The notes under the pieces are model-generated. The model searched no databases and was not told where the DNA came from. It saw only the letters and a list, made by a program, of their open reading frames with translations. Below, piece after piece: positions 1 to 12,021 of a DNA stretch of 64,000 bases. Numbering within the stretch: position 1 is the first letter of the stretch; the number at the start of each line of letters is the position of its first letter. The translations under genes were made by a program, and so were the position numbers. The stretch comes from Romanomermis culicivorax (Eukaryota; Nematoda; Enoplea; Mermithida; Mermithidae). The DNA lies in contig CAWUHX010000077.1 in assembly GCA_963922205.1 (NCBI GenBank), positions 248,001 to 312,000 of the forward strand. Reading direction: 5' to 3'.

Positions 1-861
1 TTTCCACAAGTTAATTGTAGCGACCTATGAAAAATTTCGATATATGGAACAACTATTCTTTTGTGTTTTTTTATTTGCGTCTACGTTCTACGTCGCCGAG
101 GTTCATTGGAAGAAAATGGACTATGAAGGATTTGCTTCAAAAATCAGAAGTCATTCAAAAAATTCAGTCGTAAATGTCTTTAACCACTTCATAATACATT
201 TGATAGGTACGATGTAAAACTTTTACTTCACTAGCTTACTGTATTTTTTACTGCATTTTATTCTTCTCGACAACTTTTTGATTGTAGTCAATTCATTTTC
301 AAATGATCCTAGTAAAGCGAAATAATCCGTGAAAGTCAGTGAGCCGACAGCAAACCTGCATCTTAGGCCGAAATTTTCTTTCCTCAATTTGTTCAAAGTT
401 GGCTGGAGGGAAAAAGGTGTCCGTATACGCAGGTTGTTTTTAATTTGCATGAACATCTTTCTGCGCACCAAGGCTCATTGGAAATACAGACTTATAACAT
501 GAAACGATCACGAAAGACAACTGTTGATGCAAAAGAATTTCATTCGTTCTAATTTTATTTTCGTGTAAGGCAATGAGATAAAAGTTTCAAGACACTCACA
601 TAAGGGTCAAATACTCGGCACAGTGAATGTTTTTGCAGTTGGAATAATGTTATGATTTTTATTTTACACATACTGTCAAGTCAGTGTTGCGTCATGACAT
701 TAATCTTATTAAAATTAATAGTCTGCTCAGAAAGACTCCATTGAATAGTCATGACTTTCATACCCTCCGTTGTTGCCCGAAAGAAATTCATGCTATATTA
801 TGTTGAAAATGACAACTTACTCATATTTCCTCACACAAAAGGCAATAAGCTATTTACTCAC
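1..861. other. no recognisable gene
   Basis: AT-rich sequence next to the receptor exon. The minus-strand open frame at 223-471 matches no family I recognise. I looked here on the minus strand for the next receptor exon (third transmembrane helix) and did not find it. Confidence 0.4.
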
Positions 862-1144
862 TCGTGACTAAACACGTTTCCATCAGATGGTTGAAACACA
901 ATAATATCGTATAATTGATCAATAAAAGCAGTTGAGCAATACTCAAGCCGGTCAAAATGGAATTGGTCGACGAACGCATGCTCCTTTTAGACAAAATTAG
1001 AATATTTAGGGCGTTGGCCGTCGTACCAAATATGCATATGGCCAAAGATAAGGGTTTGTGGATGACTGTGTAGGCGTTTGAGAATTCGATTAGACCAGAC
1101 GAAGTGTAAGTTAAGTTTGACATTCTAGTGGTAGTGAAGGTTTT
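862..1144 (-). CDS. exon of a seven-transmembrane peptide receptor (DMSR/FMRFamide-receptor-like)
   Basis: One exon of a probable rhodopsin-class neuropeptide GPCR. It encodes a short extracellular N-terminus with an N-glycosylation-type Asn-Leu-Thr, then TM1 (PLSLAICIFGTTANALNILI, containing the GxxxN signature), the first intracellular loop (KRSMRSSTNS) and TM2 (ILTGLSIAQLLLLINY). The loop Arg-Ser-x-Thr-Asn followed by a TM2 starting Leu-Thr-Gly-Leu is typical of nematode DMSR-type myosuppressin/FMRFamide receptors. Edges are supported on the minus strand by an acceptor (TTTTCATTACAG) ending at 1145 and a strong donor (GTGAGTAAAT) starting at 861. The Met at 1123 lies in frame; 21 further in-frame bases precede it, so it may be internal or the true start. 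TM3-TM7 are not visible. The gene is either cut by the window edge or an orphan exon. Confidence 0.65.
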
Positions 1145-1169
1145 CTGTAATGAAAAGAGAGAAAAATAG

Positions 1170-1235
1170 TCTATAGTCTGTTTTTCTTAAAATGCTACTA
1201 AATAATAAACTGGAAAGCAAGTACTATTTCATATT
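1170..1235 (-). repeat. copy of a dispersed TIR-like repeat
   Basis: Begins CTATAGTCTGTTTTTCTT and continues through a TTTATTATTT-like core to GCAAGTACTATTTCA. The same arm occurs around 3755, 3835, 18700 and 20480, so it is the end of a short inverted-repeat transposon family. Confidence 0.6.
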
Positions 1236-1429
1236 TTTATGAGTTTCTGTTGAAATACTCGTCATACCTGATTAAAATTTGTAAGTGTGATCAACTTTAA
1301 TCAAGTAAAACAGTGTTTCAGTGAAAAATTCTACTGAAAGCCTCGTGTAAAAGATTTTGATGACTCTTGAATTTTGATGATGATGAAGATGATTTTGATG
1401 ATTATGGTACGAGCCATATAATTTAAAAT

Positions 1430-1780
1430 GATAGATGCAGCGAAAAAAAGTGGCTTCAATTTGATACGCAAATTTTCGCTTCCTGGAAAAATCTATACCG
1501 CAAAAACGCCAAATTTCTTCATGAGAATGGTAAAGGTCAAAATCATTGAAAAACATCATGCTTATTCACTGTTGATTTGGACAGAACTGTGTGGGTAGCT
1601 GAGTGTTACTCGACATTTGACTGAACCAAGTTTTTGAAAGCATTTTCAGCTGTTCTGTTTGCCGCTCACTAACGAATAATTTTTTCCGTTGATTGCAGTA
1701 ATCAGTCCATTAGTTTTTTCCATACTGAACTAACTTTCATGGGATCACTAGCTGCATCATTCACTCAACTGGAAGGAGTA
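1430..1780 (-). repeat. dispersed repeat, copy 1 (partner at 25800-26150)
   Basis: This stretch aligns by eye, with many substitutions and small gaps, to 25800-26150 in the same orientation. Shared words include CAGCTGTT, TTTGCCGCTCA/TTTGTCGCTCA and TAGTTTTTTCCATACTGAACT or close variants. Neither copy keeps one open frame throughout, so I treat it as a non-coding repeat. Confidence 0.55.
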
Positions 1781-3059
1781 TAATGTCTAATATTTTTCAA
1801 CTAATAAGTAGTTGTTAAAAGCAGACTGTATGTGAATTCTGCGTCAAAAATGTGATTAGTAGGTCGATTTTCTATCAGTACTTCTTAGATAATGGAACCA
1901 AAATCATTGACTCGCAAATAGCAATTTTTTGACGAAAAATTTTATCGTACGAGCGTTGTGTAAAGGATTCCAACGACAATGCTATTTTTTGTATTTGCGA
2001 TAGTCTAAGAAACACGCATAAACATTAATGAGCACTAATGACTTTAAAAAAACTCGTGTAATAGAATCTGAGTCACATTTTCTTTAAATTATGTTCTTTT
2101 GCTGTGAGTAAGCACAGATTCAAGAGTCATAAATAACGTAATATTATCGACCCCACTGGAAAGATTAGCATTCAGCTTCAGACAGAATCTAAAGTCTGAA
2201 ATAAGGAATGATCAATCACTTTTTAGAATTTGACACAAATATGGTCTGCAATGAAAACTATTACCAAAACTACCAAATTTTGCATGGCGAGTACATGCTA
2301 CATAAACGAAATTCAACGTTTCATAATTTTTTGTCAAGGAATGTGAATTCATAATATATTCAATAACTTCATAAGAGGATGTTTACGCAACTCAATGCTA
2401 ATTATAGTCCTTCAAATTATTCACTTGGCACAACAGTGGAGCAAGATCGAACAGCTAAATCCAAAACTGATTTTGAAATGATTAAGTTTACTTTTCTGCG
2501 ATTTTCCACTGATAAAGTTTTTTACTATGTGCAAATTGCGTTTCAAATTGAACCTATTTTTTGGTTGTCACTTGTCGCAGCATCTACTATTATTTCATTG
2601 TAAATGGCCGATAGTTTCTATACAGGGTAAACGTCTAAGACCAGTGGCGTTGTTTTTAACTAATGGAAGGCTTTACCTTGGTGCCATGCTTATGCTTTCT
2701 GATTACAAAATTAATCAAAAACTAATGTGAAAAAAGTACAAAAAAGAATCAGAAGGATAGAGAAAGGGAAAGATAAAGAAGTCAAAGCAAAAAACTAAAA
2801 TGAAAAGTAGGCAAGAATGAAGAAAAATCACAAAGGATAAAATTAAATAGGAAATGTGTGTTGAATTGTATAAGAATTCTATGGGATACAATTCTTATTA
2901 AAAATGACAACTTGTAATGTATTGTGAAAAAAAGAAAAAAGTAGATGACAAGAAAAAAATGAAAGAAAGCAGAGACAAAAGATAAAAACGCAAGAACACA
3001 CATGAACGAAAACATAAGCAACACATCGAACGAAAGGAAAAAATACATTTTCTATCGCT
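1781..3059. other. no gene seen; purine-rich stretch at its end
   Basis: AT-rich sequence with only short open frames. From about 2730 to 3050 the plus strand becomes strongly purine-rich (many AAAG, GAAAG and AAGA words). This produces artificial hydrophobic Phe/Leu/Ser frames on the minus strand. Confidence 0.4.
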
Positions 3060-3061
3060 CG

Positions 3062-3205
3062 TTTGGAATTGCCGAATTGGGAATTCGCTCATTTGGGAAT
3101 TCGCTCATTTGGGAATTCGCTCATTTGAGCATTTGCGCAGTTGGGAATTCGTTCAATTGGGAATCGCTCACTTGTGAATCGCTCGCTTGAGATCGCCCAC
3201 TTGAG
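3062..3205 (+). repeat. degenerate 16-18 bp minisatellite
   Basis: Tandem units of the type TTTGGGAATTCGCTCA, degenerating to the right into CTTGTGAATCGCTCG and CTTGAGATCGCCCA. About eight units are visible. The first three are nearly identical. Confidence 0.85.
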
Positions 3206-3566
3206 AATAGACCATAACTCTTTCTACTGTAATCAAAACATCTTTTGATTTGATTCTTGTTCACTGATTAAACTATGGATAAGATTTCATGAGGTTGTAA
3301 ATGATTAAGCAAAACGTGTAGTCACAGCATATCCGAGGTTGCTGTTTTTTGACTCCTTCAGTCCATTATTTATGAAATTTTTCTAAACTAAAAACTATAT
3401 TTTATATATATTTTAAAAATATAAAGAAAGTTGAAAAATTTTGTCAGTGTCTCAATTTACAGTACTCATGCACAATGCATACTGTGGAAAAAGAATATGC
3501 AGCATCTATATTTTGCAAAAATAAAGTAGATTATTCGCTAAAAAAGGTGGGACAATCGAGAAAAAT

Positions 3567-4076
3567 ATAGTGTGTTTTTTATAAAATGCTTCCAAATAGA
3601 AAAATGACACAAATCAGTACTGTCGTCAAAATCGTGAACATAGACTCTTTCTATAAAATCTTTTGCTCTAAAAATTGTTAAACGTTAGGTCAGTATGCTC
3701 ACAGGTTTCCAGTCCTATACGATATATTGCTCATCAACAAATCGTGAAAATCTGAAATACTACTTGCTTTCCACTTTCATTATTTAGAAGCATTTCAAGA
3801 AAAATAGACTATAGATTACAATATGGCATGTTTTTTGAGATTTTTCAAAAGTAAATAATAAAACCATAAAGCAAGTACTATTTGGCATTTCTAAGATTTT
3901 ATGCTAAACAATGTGTCACATTGGATTGGATACATCTGAGCATATTCAGCCGACGTCTAAGAATTTTTCAGTAAAATATTCTCAAATAGAAACTTTGTGT
4001 ATATGATTTTGACGGCAGTATTAATTTCAGTTATTTTTCCTATTTACAATCTTTTTATAAAAAACAGACTATAGAA
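3567..4076. mobile_element. non-autonomous Tc1/mariner-style inverted-repeat element
   Basis: The left end (TATAGTGTGTTTTTTATAAA, about 3566-3640) and the right end (about 3996-4076, ending TTTATAAAAAACAGACTATA) are inverted copies of about 70 bases. They share the words GACGNCAGTA, ATTTTTC and TATTT. The flanking TA dinucleotides fit a TA target duplication. No transposase is encoded. A second, shorter fold-back (3751-3895) with arms AAATACTACTTGCTTT and AAAGCAAGTACTATTT is nested inside. A single diverged right arm recurs at 56424-56505. Confidence 0.65.
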
Positions 4077-4152
4077 AAACCGTAGAGTTCCTTCGCCGAC
4101 TTGTGATTTGTGCATTGTTGACTGGATGCCTGCGTCCGTCGCAACTTGCGTC

Positions 4153-5188
4153 TCAGGGCCGAATTGTTGAAGGTGGATCAATCAAAGCGCAGAGAAAAAG
4201 TGAAGTAGGAGCAATGTCGGAGCAAACTAGAAGAGAAGAAGAAGTAGATTCTCTGAGTTTACTTGATTTTGTATGCTTCAAACTTGCTCCTCTGTCGTAT
4301 CGCACAAGCTGGAGTAAAGCAGGAGATTTTTCTCCGCAACAAAGTCGGAGAAAACTTGGAGCTGTGCGGACATTTTTTATATGTCCGTTTTTCTGATTCA
4401 TATCGCGCCACACTTGCAGTGTGAACGCATATAAAAAGTTGAACACAAAATAAAAATGTAAATTTTTAATGAAGAGCGTCAAAGCAATAAGGTCATAAAT
4501 GAGCTGCAGAACTGTCTCGAAAGAAGAAATTAATCTACCAAAAAATATTGATGATGAGACGGAAAGATGTCGAACAACGAGTGACAATTGATCCAAATCA
4601 GGTTACAGTCGTGGTGTTGGAGAATTTGTGACCAGTGGTTTTCTGAATCAGTGTTCTCCTACATCACATGGCTCATCTGATAACAGCTCTTCTATCAGTC
4701 ATTTCACCATGTAGTAATTTTTTTACTATTTCATCTACTTGCATTTCAGCTGATATCGCACTATGATGTATAATTGATCTAGTTAGACTTGACCCATTAA
4801 ATTAATCAGATAATTAGCAGCAAATTTCTAGATTCTTCATAACGCTTGAAAGCATTTATTTTCTGAATTGGCCAAATCGGTGGTATCAAAGCTTGTTCTG
4901 CATCGATACTCTCATTACCCAAACGATCGAAGAATCTACTAACTCTTTCGTCACAGTGCAAAAGTCCGAATTTACATCTCCTAGCAGGAGTAATATTCAG
5001 AACAATTTCGTTCTTCTTTTCTCCCATTTTGCTCCAAATTTTCTCTGAGTTTATTTCTACTTTACTTCTGCGATGCAGAAAAAAGTTTTTTTTCTGAATT
5101 TGCTCCACGATTGATCCCAGTTTGCTCCTTGAATGCTCGAAAATCTTCTCTTCTCATACTTACTCCACCTTCAGCGATTCGGCCCTAA
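4153..5188. mobile_element. MITE-like element with ~28-bp terminal inverted repeats
   Basis: The left terminus 4153-4180 (TCAGGGCCGAATTGTTGAAG...) and the right terminus 5161-5188 (complement TTAGGGCCGAATCGCTGAAG...) match at 23 of 28 positions. The interior has further inverted and repeated GGAGCAAA / TTTGCTCC and CTCTGAGTTTA words. No transposase is visible. The 147-codon minus-strand frame at 4153-4596 lies inside the element and is probably not a gene. A similar GGAGCAAA-rich fold-back is at 27790-28090. Confidence 0.7.
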
Positions 5189-6206
5189 AATGAAATTGTT
5201 ACCATGCTTAAAACATTATCTAAACTGGTCAAAAAATTAAAAAACCAATTTATCTGACAATAACTTTATATTATTTTTGCATAACTGCTTTTTTTACTGA
5301 GCGTGAGATAAATTAATCAAAAAAGATTGCAGTAACGACCATGTGAAAAAAATTTATGAAAAAAATGTGTTTATAAAAAAATGATAAAAAACCTACGAAA
5401 AATCTTACGATGGTCTAAACATAATTTTGTATAATTGATTTTCATACCATACTTCATAAGTAATAGCAAGAAATATTGCTTGCTGCGTTAGAAACTAATC
5501 CGAAATTTCTAATTGTTTCTTTAGGTTGGTGGAAACCAAAGCCTCAAGCCAAATCGAATAATAAATGCGGCTTGCAGTGAATCTCGGTGGTTTTTAGGCA
5601 TCTGCTCGGACGCATTTATTTTTAACAAGAAGCGAATCCGGAGGCAAAATAGTGTCGGATATGGCGACGTATGGTTGTTATATCCATGTGTTACTATGAT
5701 AACTGTCATTTCTGTTCTTTACCAACTCATAATTCAGAGACTTTTCAAACTTCATAAAAAATTTGAGAGTATCTTTCAGTGACTTCAGCAAGTTTTTGGG
5801 CCTCAAAAATATGATTTCTTCATTCCTTTGATCGAGACTTGAGATGAATTATACTATCAAGGAAAGTTGTTTCTCAAATGAAAACTCACATACATGAAGT
5901 ATCTCAATGATGATAATTCTACAAATGATGGAAAATTGCGTCAATATGCATCTAAGCAATGCGAAAGCATCTCTTCTCGGTCATTTATAAGTTTGTGATA
6001 TCATCAGAAACCCGCCTTAGGAGCACATTGTCCATGACATAATTTCCCAATACCAACATTTTGCATTCTATACAGAGATTTTAAAATTTTCCACATGTTC
6101 CTGGATAACCAAAAACGTAGAAGTGGAATGGGAAACAAGAGCCAAGCTAAAAGTTGCACTTTTGGAATTTTCTATACTTTACAAAGTGCCCAAATGATTG
6201 CATGCA
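5189..6206. other. no gene seen
   Basis: AT-rich sequence between the MITE-like element and the left LTR of element 1. No coding or structural feature recognised. Confidence 0.4.
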
Positions 6207-6810
6207 TGTTGGGCACCCTGTTGCTGGCAAGTGGCAATGGGAAATCGACATGCAAATCAAAAAATTGGAGGACCAGCCAGGCAGACATTTGCATGGAAGT
6301 GGAGCGCCACAAAGAAGGAGGAAGAGATGGTGAAAATCATTCTTCACTATTATATGTTTTTTGTTATATTTTGGTTAAAGTGCTGGCGTCCAATAATAAA
6401 CTTTATCCCAGCAATTTTCTCGTTTATTTACCTGAATTATTAGTGGTGCATCCACATTTTTTACGATATTGTATTATTTTACTAATATTCTATTTATTTA
6501 GATTTTGACTTAAATCATCGGGAGCAAAGGCCCAGGCACTCAGCCTGCTTACACCATGCCCAGGAAGACCATAATAGGGATCCTGCAGGTAAGTCATTTC
6601 CTGAGAAGGAAACTTTCTCTCCTAGGAGATTGCGACGGCTTCATAATTGATGCCCCTCAATTAAGGGTAAATTACTAGTTGTTGTTGCCAGATCTGGGGA
6701 ACCCGACTGTCACGCAATCTCTGAGGTTTAGCCAAGGAATTAGCTCTAAAATGTCAGTTCTGACCAGAGGCAATCTTTTCTTAAACCCATAAGAAAGGAC
6801 CTGCACAACA
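6207..6810 (+). repeat. 5' LTR of element 1
   Basis: Starts TGTTGGGCACCCTGTTGC and ends GGACCTGCACAACA. It aligns along its whole length to 16647-17257 with scattered substitutions and small indels. It contains AATAAACTTTATCCCAGCAA, a possible polyadenylation region. No start codon or protein is assigned. Confidence 0.92.
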
Positions 6811-7451
6811 AGTGGTGGCTTTTAACTCCTCATAACTGAACTTCATAGTCAGACTAGAAGAAAAGAATATCCTCCAGGTTTCTACAAAAAATTAGCAGGT
6901 TTAAGATGCTAAATAAAAGGATACCAAGAGGTAATACTTTGAATAGATCACCACCCAGAGTGGCGAGTGCTGGGAAGCTAGTTAATTTGGGAGACAGGGA
7001 TCAGCAAGGCCATGCTGCCCTGGACCCAATGATTCCAGATTAGACTCCTGCAAGGGTACAGCCATTGCAACAACAGGCAATGCATTTTGTGCCCCATTAT
7101 CAAGATGTGCCAGTAGTCTGCCCGCCAACAATTGCCATGAAACCGCAAGAGGCAGGGCTGGCGAAGCCAATTCCAGATGCTGATGGGCCCCTGCCACAAA
7201 ACATCAAAAGGTCACCACTGTGAGTCGAATTAGCAGGACCTAAACAAGATATTGTTACCCCTGAAATTTGATTAAATTTGAATGAAGTCAACCCCAAAAC
7301 CAAACGGCAATGGTTAGAAAGGATCGGACAAGATCAGGAGTGACTCAAGAAGCTGGAAAGAGCTCCAAAGATGTCCAACCAAGATTTTTGAGAGAGATAA
7401 TTTACCATGGAATCAAGGAGGTGTACCACTGCAACGAGATCAAATTGAATT
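6811..7451 (+). other. 5' leader of element 1
   Basis: About 640 bases between LTR and gag. TGGTGGCTTTTAACTCC starting at 6813 begins with TGG, as a primer-binding site should, but I could not match it to a tRNA 3' end. Minus-strand open frames here are shadows. Confidence 0.5.
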
Positions 7452-9154
7452 ATGTTGTTATCTCTAAACCCTGATATCGATCCAGTTTTAATGGCAGCAT
7501 ATGATCAGAGGAAAGTGCCAACTAACAATTTGGCACAAGAGATTGTTATTAGGAATATCATTAAAGGTGTGTTACCCAGACTTTTAGAAGAGGGTATGGT
7601 AAATCAGCAAGTGCTTAGCTTCTTGACAGCACTAGAAGGGGAATTTTGTAGAGATACACTTGAATCGGCTAAGTACGAAGCACTGCTGAGGCTTTCTAAG
7701 GGCAGACCCAAGGCTGTTGCAAGTGACAACATGGCCTATATGGATGCCAGGAGAGCCCTAATTAATGTCTTTGCACCAGAGTGTAACCTGGAAATGTTAA
7801 CCAGGAAATTATTTGAGATCCAACAAAAACCCAATGAACAGGCTATTGACTTTTTAAAGAGAGTCAGTATATTAGTGGAACTAGTTAAAGGAGATTTAGA
7901 CTATCAGTCAAAACAGAGACTGATTATTGACACCTTTGTGTACAAGAGTGATCTTACATTTTGGTCAGAACTGAAAAATTCTAAGCATACCTTTAGGACT
8001 TGGTATGACTTAGCAGTTGAAGTTCATGATATTGAAGGGAGATATAAAAATGCCTTTCAAAGATATGGACCTAAAGGTACTCAGCAGGATCCAGTTGTTA
8101 TCAATGAGGTAGCCATGCAGAGTGGGCAAGACCCTGAAATTGCGGTAGTTACTAGAAATCAGTCAGAGGATTTTCAGCAAAGCCATAGACAAAGGTTTTG
8201 GCAGCGGTATCAGAGTTCAGGTAATCAAGTACCAGCCCAGACCCAGAGGTCCAGAAGTATTTCATCTGAAATAGAGGAGATTCCAGTTAAGGAAGCCCTT
8301 AGAGCTCAGATAGAAAAACGTAAGAAGGAGTCTCTTCTATTAAAAATTTCTAAAGAAATGGTACAATTGGTCGAAAAATTCGATCAACTCCAGCAAAAGT
8401 TGATGGTAGACAAATGGAAAATCAGTCTGATATGGCCATACCCTGCACCAGCCATGGACGTCAAGTCTCTAGAGATGCTACAAAGCCATGGTGTGAGTTC
8501 CACAAGAACATAACACATAATACTGCAGACTGCAGGACACTGCAAGTTTTGTCCGAACACAGGAGCAGAGGCAGATGTAGCTTCCCTACCTTCAATAGAG
8601 GGGGCTTCAACAATTTTGCTAGAGGTAACTGCAGAGGTAGAGGAGGTTACCCAAATGCTAAATTTAATAGCAGAGGCAGAGGTGCTTATCATGTTGGCTA
8701 CTCCAGACATCAGGATGGCCATAAAAGTTATGAACAGAATTCCATCTATAATGAATTTTTGGAATTCAAAAGCCAGAAAGAACTGCAGAAGCAGTATCAC
8801 CAGATGCAGCACTTCCAGCAGCAAGCTGCATTACAGGGACATAAGCCGACTCAGGCTATTACGGGACCAACTCAGACTCTGCACCAGGGTCAATTCCCAA
8901 ATCAGCTGGCCCAGAAGGATTATTCAAGTGTAATGGTTGCTAGGCAATCATCAATGAATCCTTTTGTACAAGTGAAGCAGAGAGTGAATTGCCCTAATGT
9001 AGTATTGCGCAGCATTGTCCAAATGAATGCTATAGCAGCTCAAAATGTAGTACTAGCAGTACAGTTAATAAAGAGAGGCGTGCCAGCTAGTCCTCAGGAG
9101 AACATTTGCTGGATAGGTACCCCAAGGCAGCCTCATTCCATATTGAGGTTATAA
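7452..9154 (+). pseudogene. element 1 gag (broken)
   Basis: Gag-like polyprotein. From ATG 7452 an open frame runs to 8513. Its central part (PECNLEMLTRKLFEIQQKPN, then DFLKR and LIIDTF) aligns with the Gag of element 2 ([15 protein letters not shown], then FLSKV and VIDTF). The reading then moves to another frame (8414-9154) that holds a zinc knuckle of the form C-X2-H-X4-H-X4-C (WCEFHKNITHNTADC, codons at about 8489-8536). RGG/Gly-Arg repeats and a Gln-rich region follow. The frame change at about 8414-8510 falls just before the knuckle, so it is a mutation or, less likely, a programmed shift. Further breaks separate this from the protease. Confidence 0.85.
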
Positions 9155-9159
9155 TATGA

Positions 9160-9480
9160 CATTGTAAGACATTGGCTCTCATTGACACAGGAGCTCAGTG
9201 TACAGTTATGTCAGCTAAGTTTCCGAAAGAAACTGTGGGTCCCGATTACACTGAATATCCAAGGATACTGAATGTCACTCTAGCTGATGGTAAAACAGTC
9301 CAAGCCCATAGGTATATTAAATTTAGGATGGATACCCTGTGTGGACAGTTTCCTGTGAAAGCAATTGTTATACCTGAAGCAGGTGAAAACATCATTGTAG
9401 GAACAGATTTTTGGCTCATCCTCAGGTAGGAGCCATAATAGATTTCAGAAACAGGATGATGATGCTCAACAACAGGTAAC
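9160..9480 (+). pseudogene. element 1 aspartic protease (frameshifted)
   Basis: Retroviral-type pepsin-fold protease. The catalytic triplet Asp-Thr-Gly is encoded at 9184-9192 within [12 protein letters not shown], followed by LADGKTV and the second-half motif NIIVGTDF. The frame then reaches a TAG at 9427, apparently through loss of one T in the T-run at 9410-9414. The coding pattern continues one frame over to about 9480. A TGA lies just upstream at 9157-9159, so the join to gag is also broken. Confidence 0.85.
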
Positions 9481-9481
9481 A

Positions 9482-11858
9482 ATGGATATACATGATGCCA
9501 GAGCAGCCTCAAATGAATTATGGAGAGGTCATGACCATAAGTGCTGTAGAATCTATGACAAGTGCCACCAACCAGTTCAGCCAAAGATTTGCCTCTTAAA
9601 GGTTTTGGTACCAGTAGTAAGTTTGAATCAAATCTACTTGCCTAGTGGTACTCATATACTTGTAAAAGCAAAACTTTGGGACAAGGTAGGCCAAAATTGC
9701 TTGCATGGGATTATAGTAGAGTGGGAACAAAATGAAAATAGGTTCCACACAGATAGTACTATAGTAGATGGTACTAAAAATGATTTTGTAGTTATTGTAT
9801 CTAATAGGGCAGGATCATGATGCCATTCGAAACAAAATCAAATAATTGGCTGTTATGTGATTCCTCAAATCAAGATCAACTAAAGGGGAAGATAGTTAAG
9901 AGGAGGAGAAGCTGCAAACTTGTGCAGTTCAAGCTAAGCCAGATTCAACTCTAAGTGATGAGAGAGAGAGAGAGAGAGTTCAGGGAAGCTTTGTACAGTA
10001 TGCTAGCTAAATCCAACATACCTTCTGATCAATTGGAGCAAGCTCTAAGATCTCTCACCAAATATAGAGACGTATTTAGCTTGCCTGATGATCCACCAAC
10101 CAGTACACCTTATTTGACCTGTAAAATAAATACAGGCAATGCAGCACCTGTTGCTAAATGGTATCACAGGACTGCCATTAAGTTAAGGCTGCATGTTCGT
10201 GAGCAGGTGCAAGATAGACTCAAAAAGGGTGTCATAGAACCATCAAAGTCACCTTGGGCAGCTCCTTTATATTTAGTAGGTAAGAAGGATGGTACGAAGT
10301 GACCAGTAGTGGACTTTAGGGGTATAAATGAGGTCACAAAAGATGACAAGTATCCCATTCCCAGAATAGATGACTACAAAGACTGTTTAGGAAGAGCAAA
10401 ATATTATACCACTCTGGATCTTAAATCCAGTTATTGGCAAGTGCCATTGGGGGAGGAAAGCAAGGAGAAAACTGCTTTCATATGCCAGGAAGGGCTATAT
10501 CAATTCAATGTTATGCCTTTTGGTTTAAAGAATGCCCCAGCAGAGTTCCAGTGCATGATGGAAAGAGTTTTGCACCCATATGCCTAGAAAATCTGTCTAG
10601 TCTATATAGACGATATCATTGTATTCTCAAACACATTTGAGGAACATTTGGTAAATTTAGAGCTAGTCCTGCAAGCTGTAAGAAAGGTTCAGTTGACCCT
10701 GAAGCTGGAGAAGTGTGAATTTCTCCCAGAGAAAGTCCATTTTTTGAGACATATCTTGAATTCGGATGGAGTTTCCCCAGATCCGAAAAAGGTTAAAGCC
10801 ATTATAGATTCCCCATTCCCAGAGTCTAAGAGAAACTCAAAAGATTTTTAGGAATGCTACAGTGGTGTATGAAGTTCATACCAGGTCTAGCTAAATTTGC
10901 AGAACCTTTGTACAAACGAACTAGAAAAAATAGTGTTTGGGAAGTATTGGAGGTTCATCATCAGGCTTTTCAAAGCCTAAAGGATGCATTTATCTCAGTG
11001 TCTTTTCTGCAGTACCCAGTTTTGGACACGTCTGCAGATTTTGTCCTTCAAAGGGATGCCAGAAGAACAGCACTGGGAGCAGTTCTCTACCAGGAGACCA
11101 AGTCGGAGTACTGGGCAATAGCTTATAATAGCAGAATCTTGAAAGCGGAGGAGAAAAAATGATCAGCCATGGAGAGAGAATGCCTGGCCATAGTATATGG
11201 CTTGAAGTTATACAAGCACTATCTAGTAGGTCATAGAGTAATCATTAGAACAGATCACAAGCCTTTACTTTCAATGAAGGTCAATGCGATGACCAACTGT
11301 AAGTTGAAGAGATGGTACTCCTTCCTCTCTCAGTTCAATTATAAACTAGAGTATGTGCCTGGAAAACAAAATGACATGGCAGATTTCCTTTCTAGAATGG
11401 ATGAACCAGACGATCAAATGGAAAAAATACAGCCAAAATGGGAACACATGTTCTCAGAAGATAGACGGGAGTCAAATCTAAAAGATCTGGAAGCACAAAA
11501 AAATGAGAAAACAAACCTCAAGTTAGTGAAGAAATTCAGAATTTTGACAGATCAGAATCCTGAAGACCGCACTCCATTATATCCAGAGCTGAAAAGTGAG
11601 GAATGTCAAAGGATTGACACAATTCCAAGATTCACCCAAATATATCAGGAAGATTCTGAGGGTGATCCAGAATCCATGTTGCCAGCAAACTTTTTAAATG
11701 CTATCACTACAAGGAGCATGGTGAAAGAAGTGGAAAAGAAAGAGCAGGCTGAAATTCAGCCTGATGGCAGTCAGGGTCAGGTAAGAGGAAAGGAAGGTAA
11801 TGACGAAAAAGGTGAAGAAAAAAGAGTAGCCAGGTTATATCTGGAAAAAGAAGTGTAA
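9482..11858 (+). pseudogene. element 1 reverse transcriptase / RNase H (broken)
   Basis: The region starts with a linker domain (about 9482-9820) equivalent to that preceding RT in element 2. RT follows from about 9955: the PWAAPLYLV box, VDFRGINEV, TTLDLKSSYWQVPL, LPFGL-like MPFGLKNAP, and the catalytic YIDD at 10603-10614. RNase H is at about 11040-11400, with the DHKPL box, [10 protein letters not shown] and a terminal ADFLSR. Breaks visible: TGA 10300-10302, TAG 10585-10587 just before YIDD, a frameshift near 10845-10855 and TGA 11160-11162. A charged spacer (DDQMEKIQPKWEH...) runs from about 11400 to 11858, towards the integrase. Confidence 0.93.
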
Positions 11859-12021
11859 TTCAGTTTGGTAGACCCTGGGGAAAATGAGTTGCCAAAAGGG
11901 ATAATTAGAGATGATCTCGGCCCTCTTGCAGAGAAAAGATGAGGTATTGAAACCTTATTTTGATAGATTGGGTTCAAGTGGGACAACTGAGTATCATAGT
12001 GGATTTTATATCTAGAATGAG

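Noticed and set aside
4153-4596. 147-codon minus-strand frame
   Set aside because: It begins in the terminal inverted repeat of the MITE-like element and has no recognisable transposase motif.
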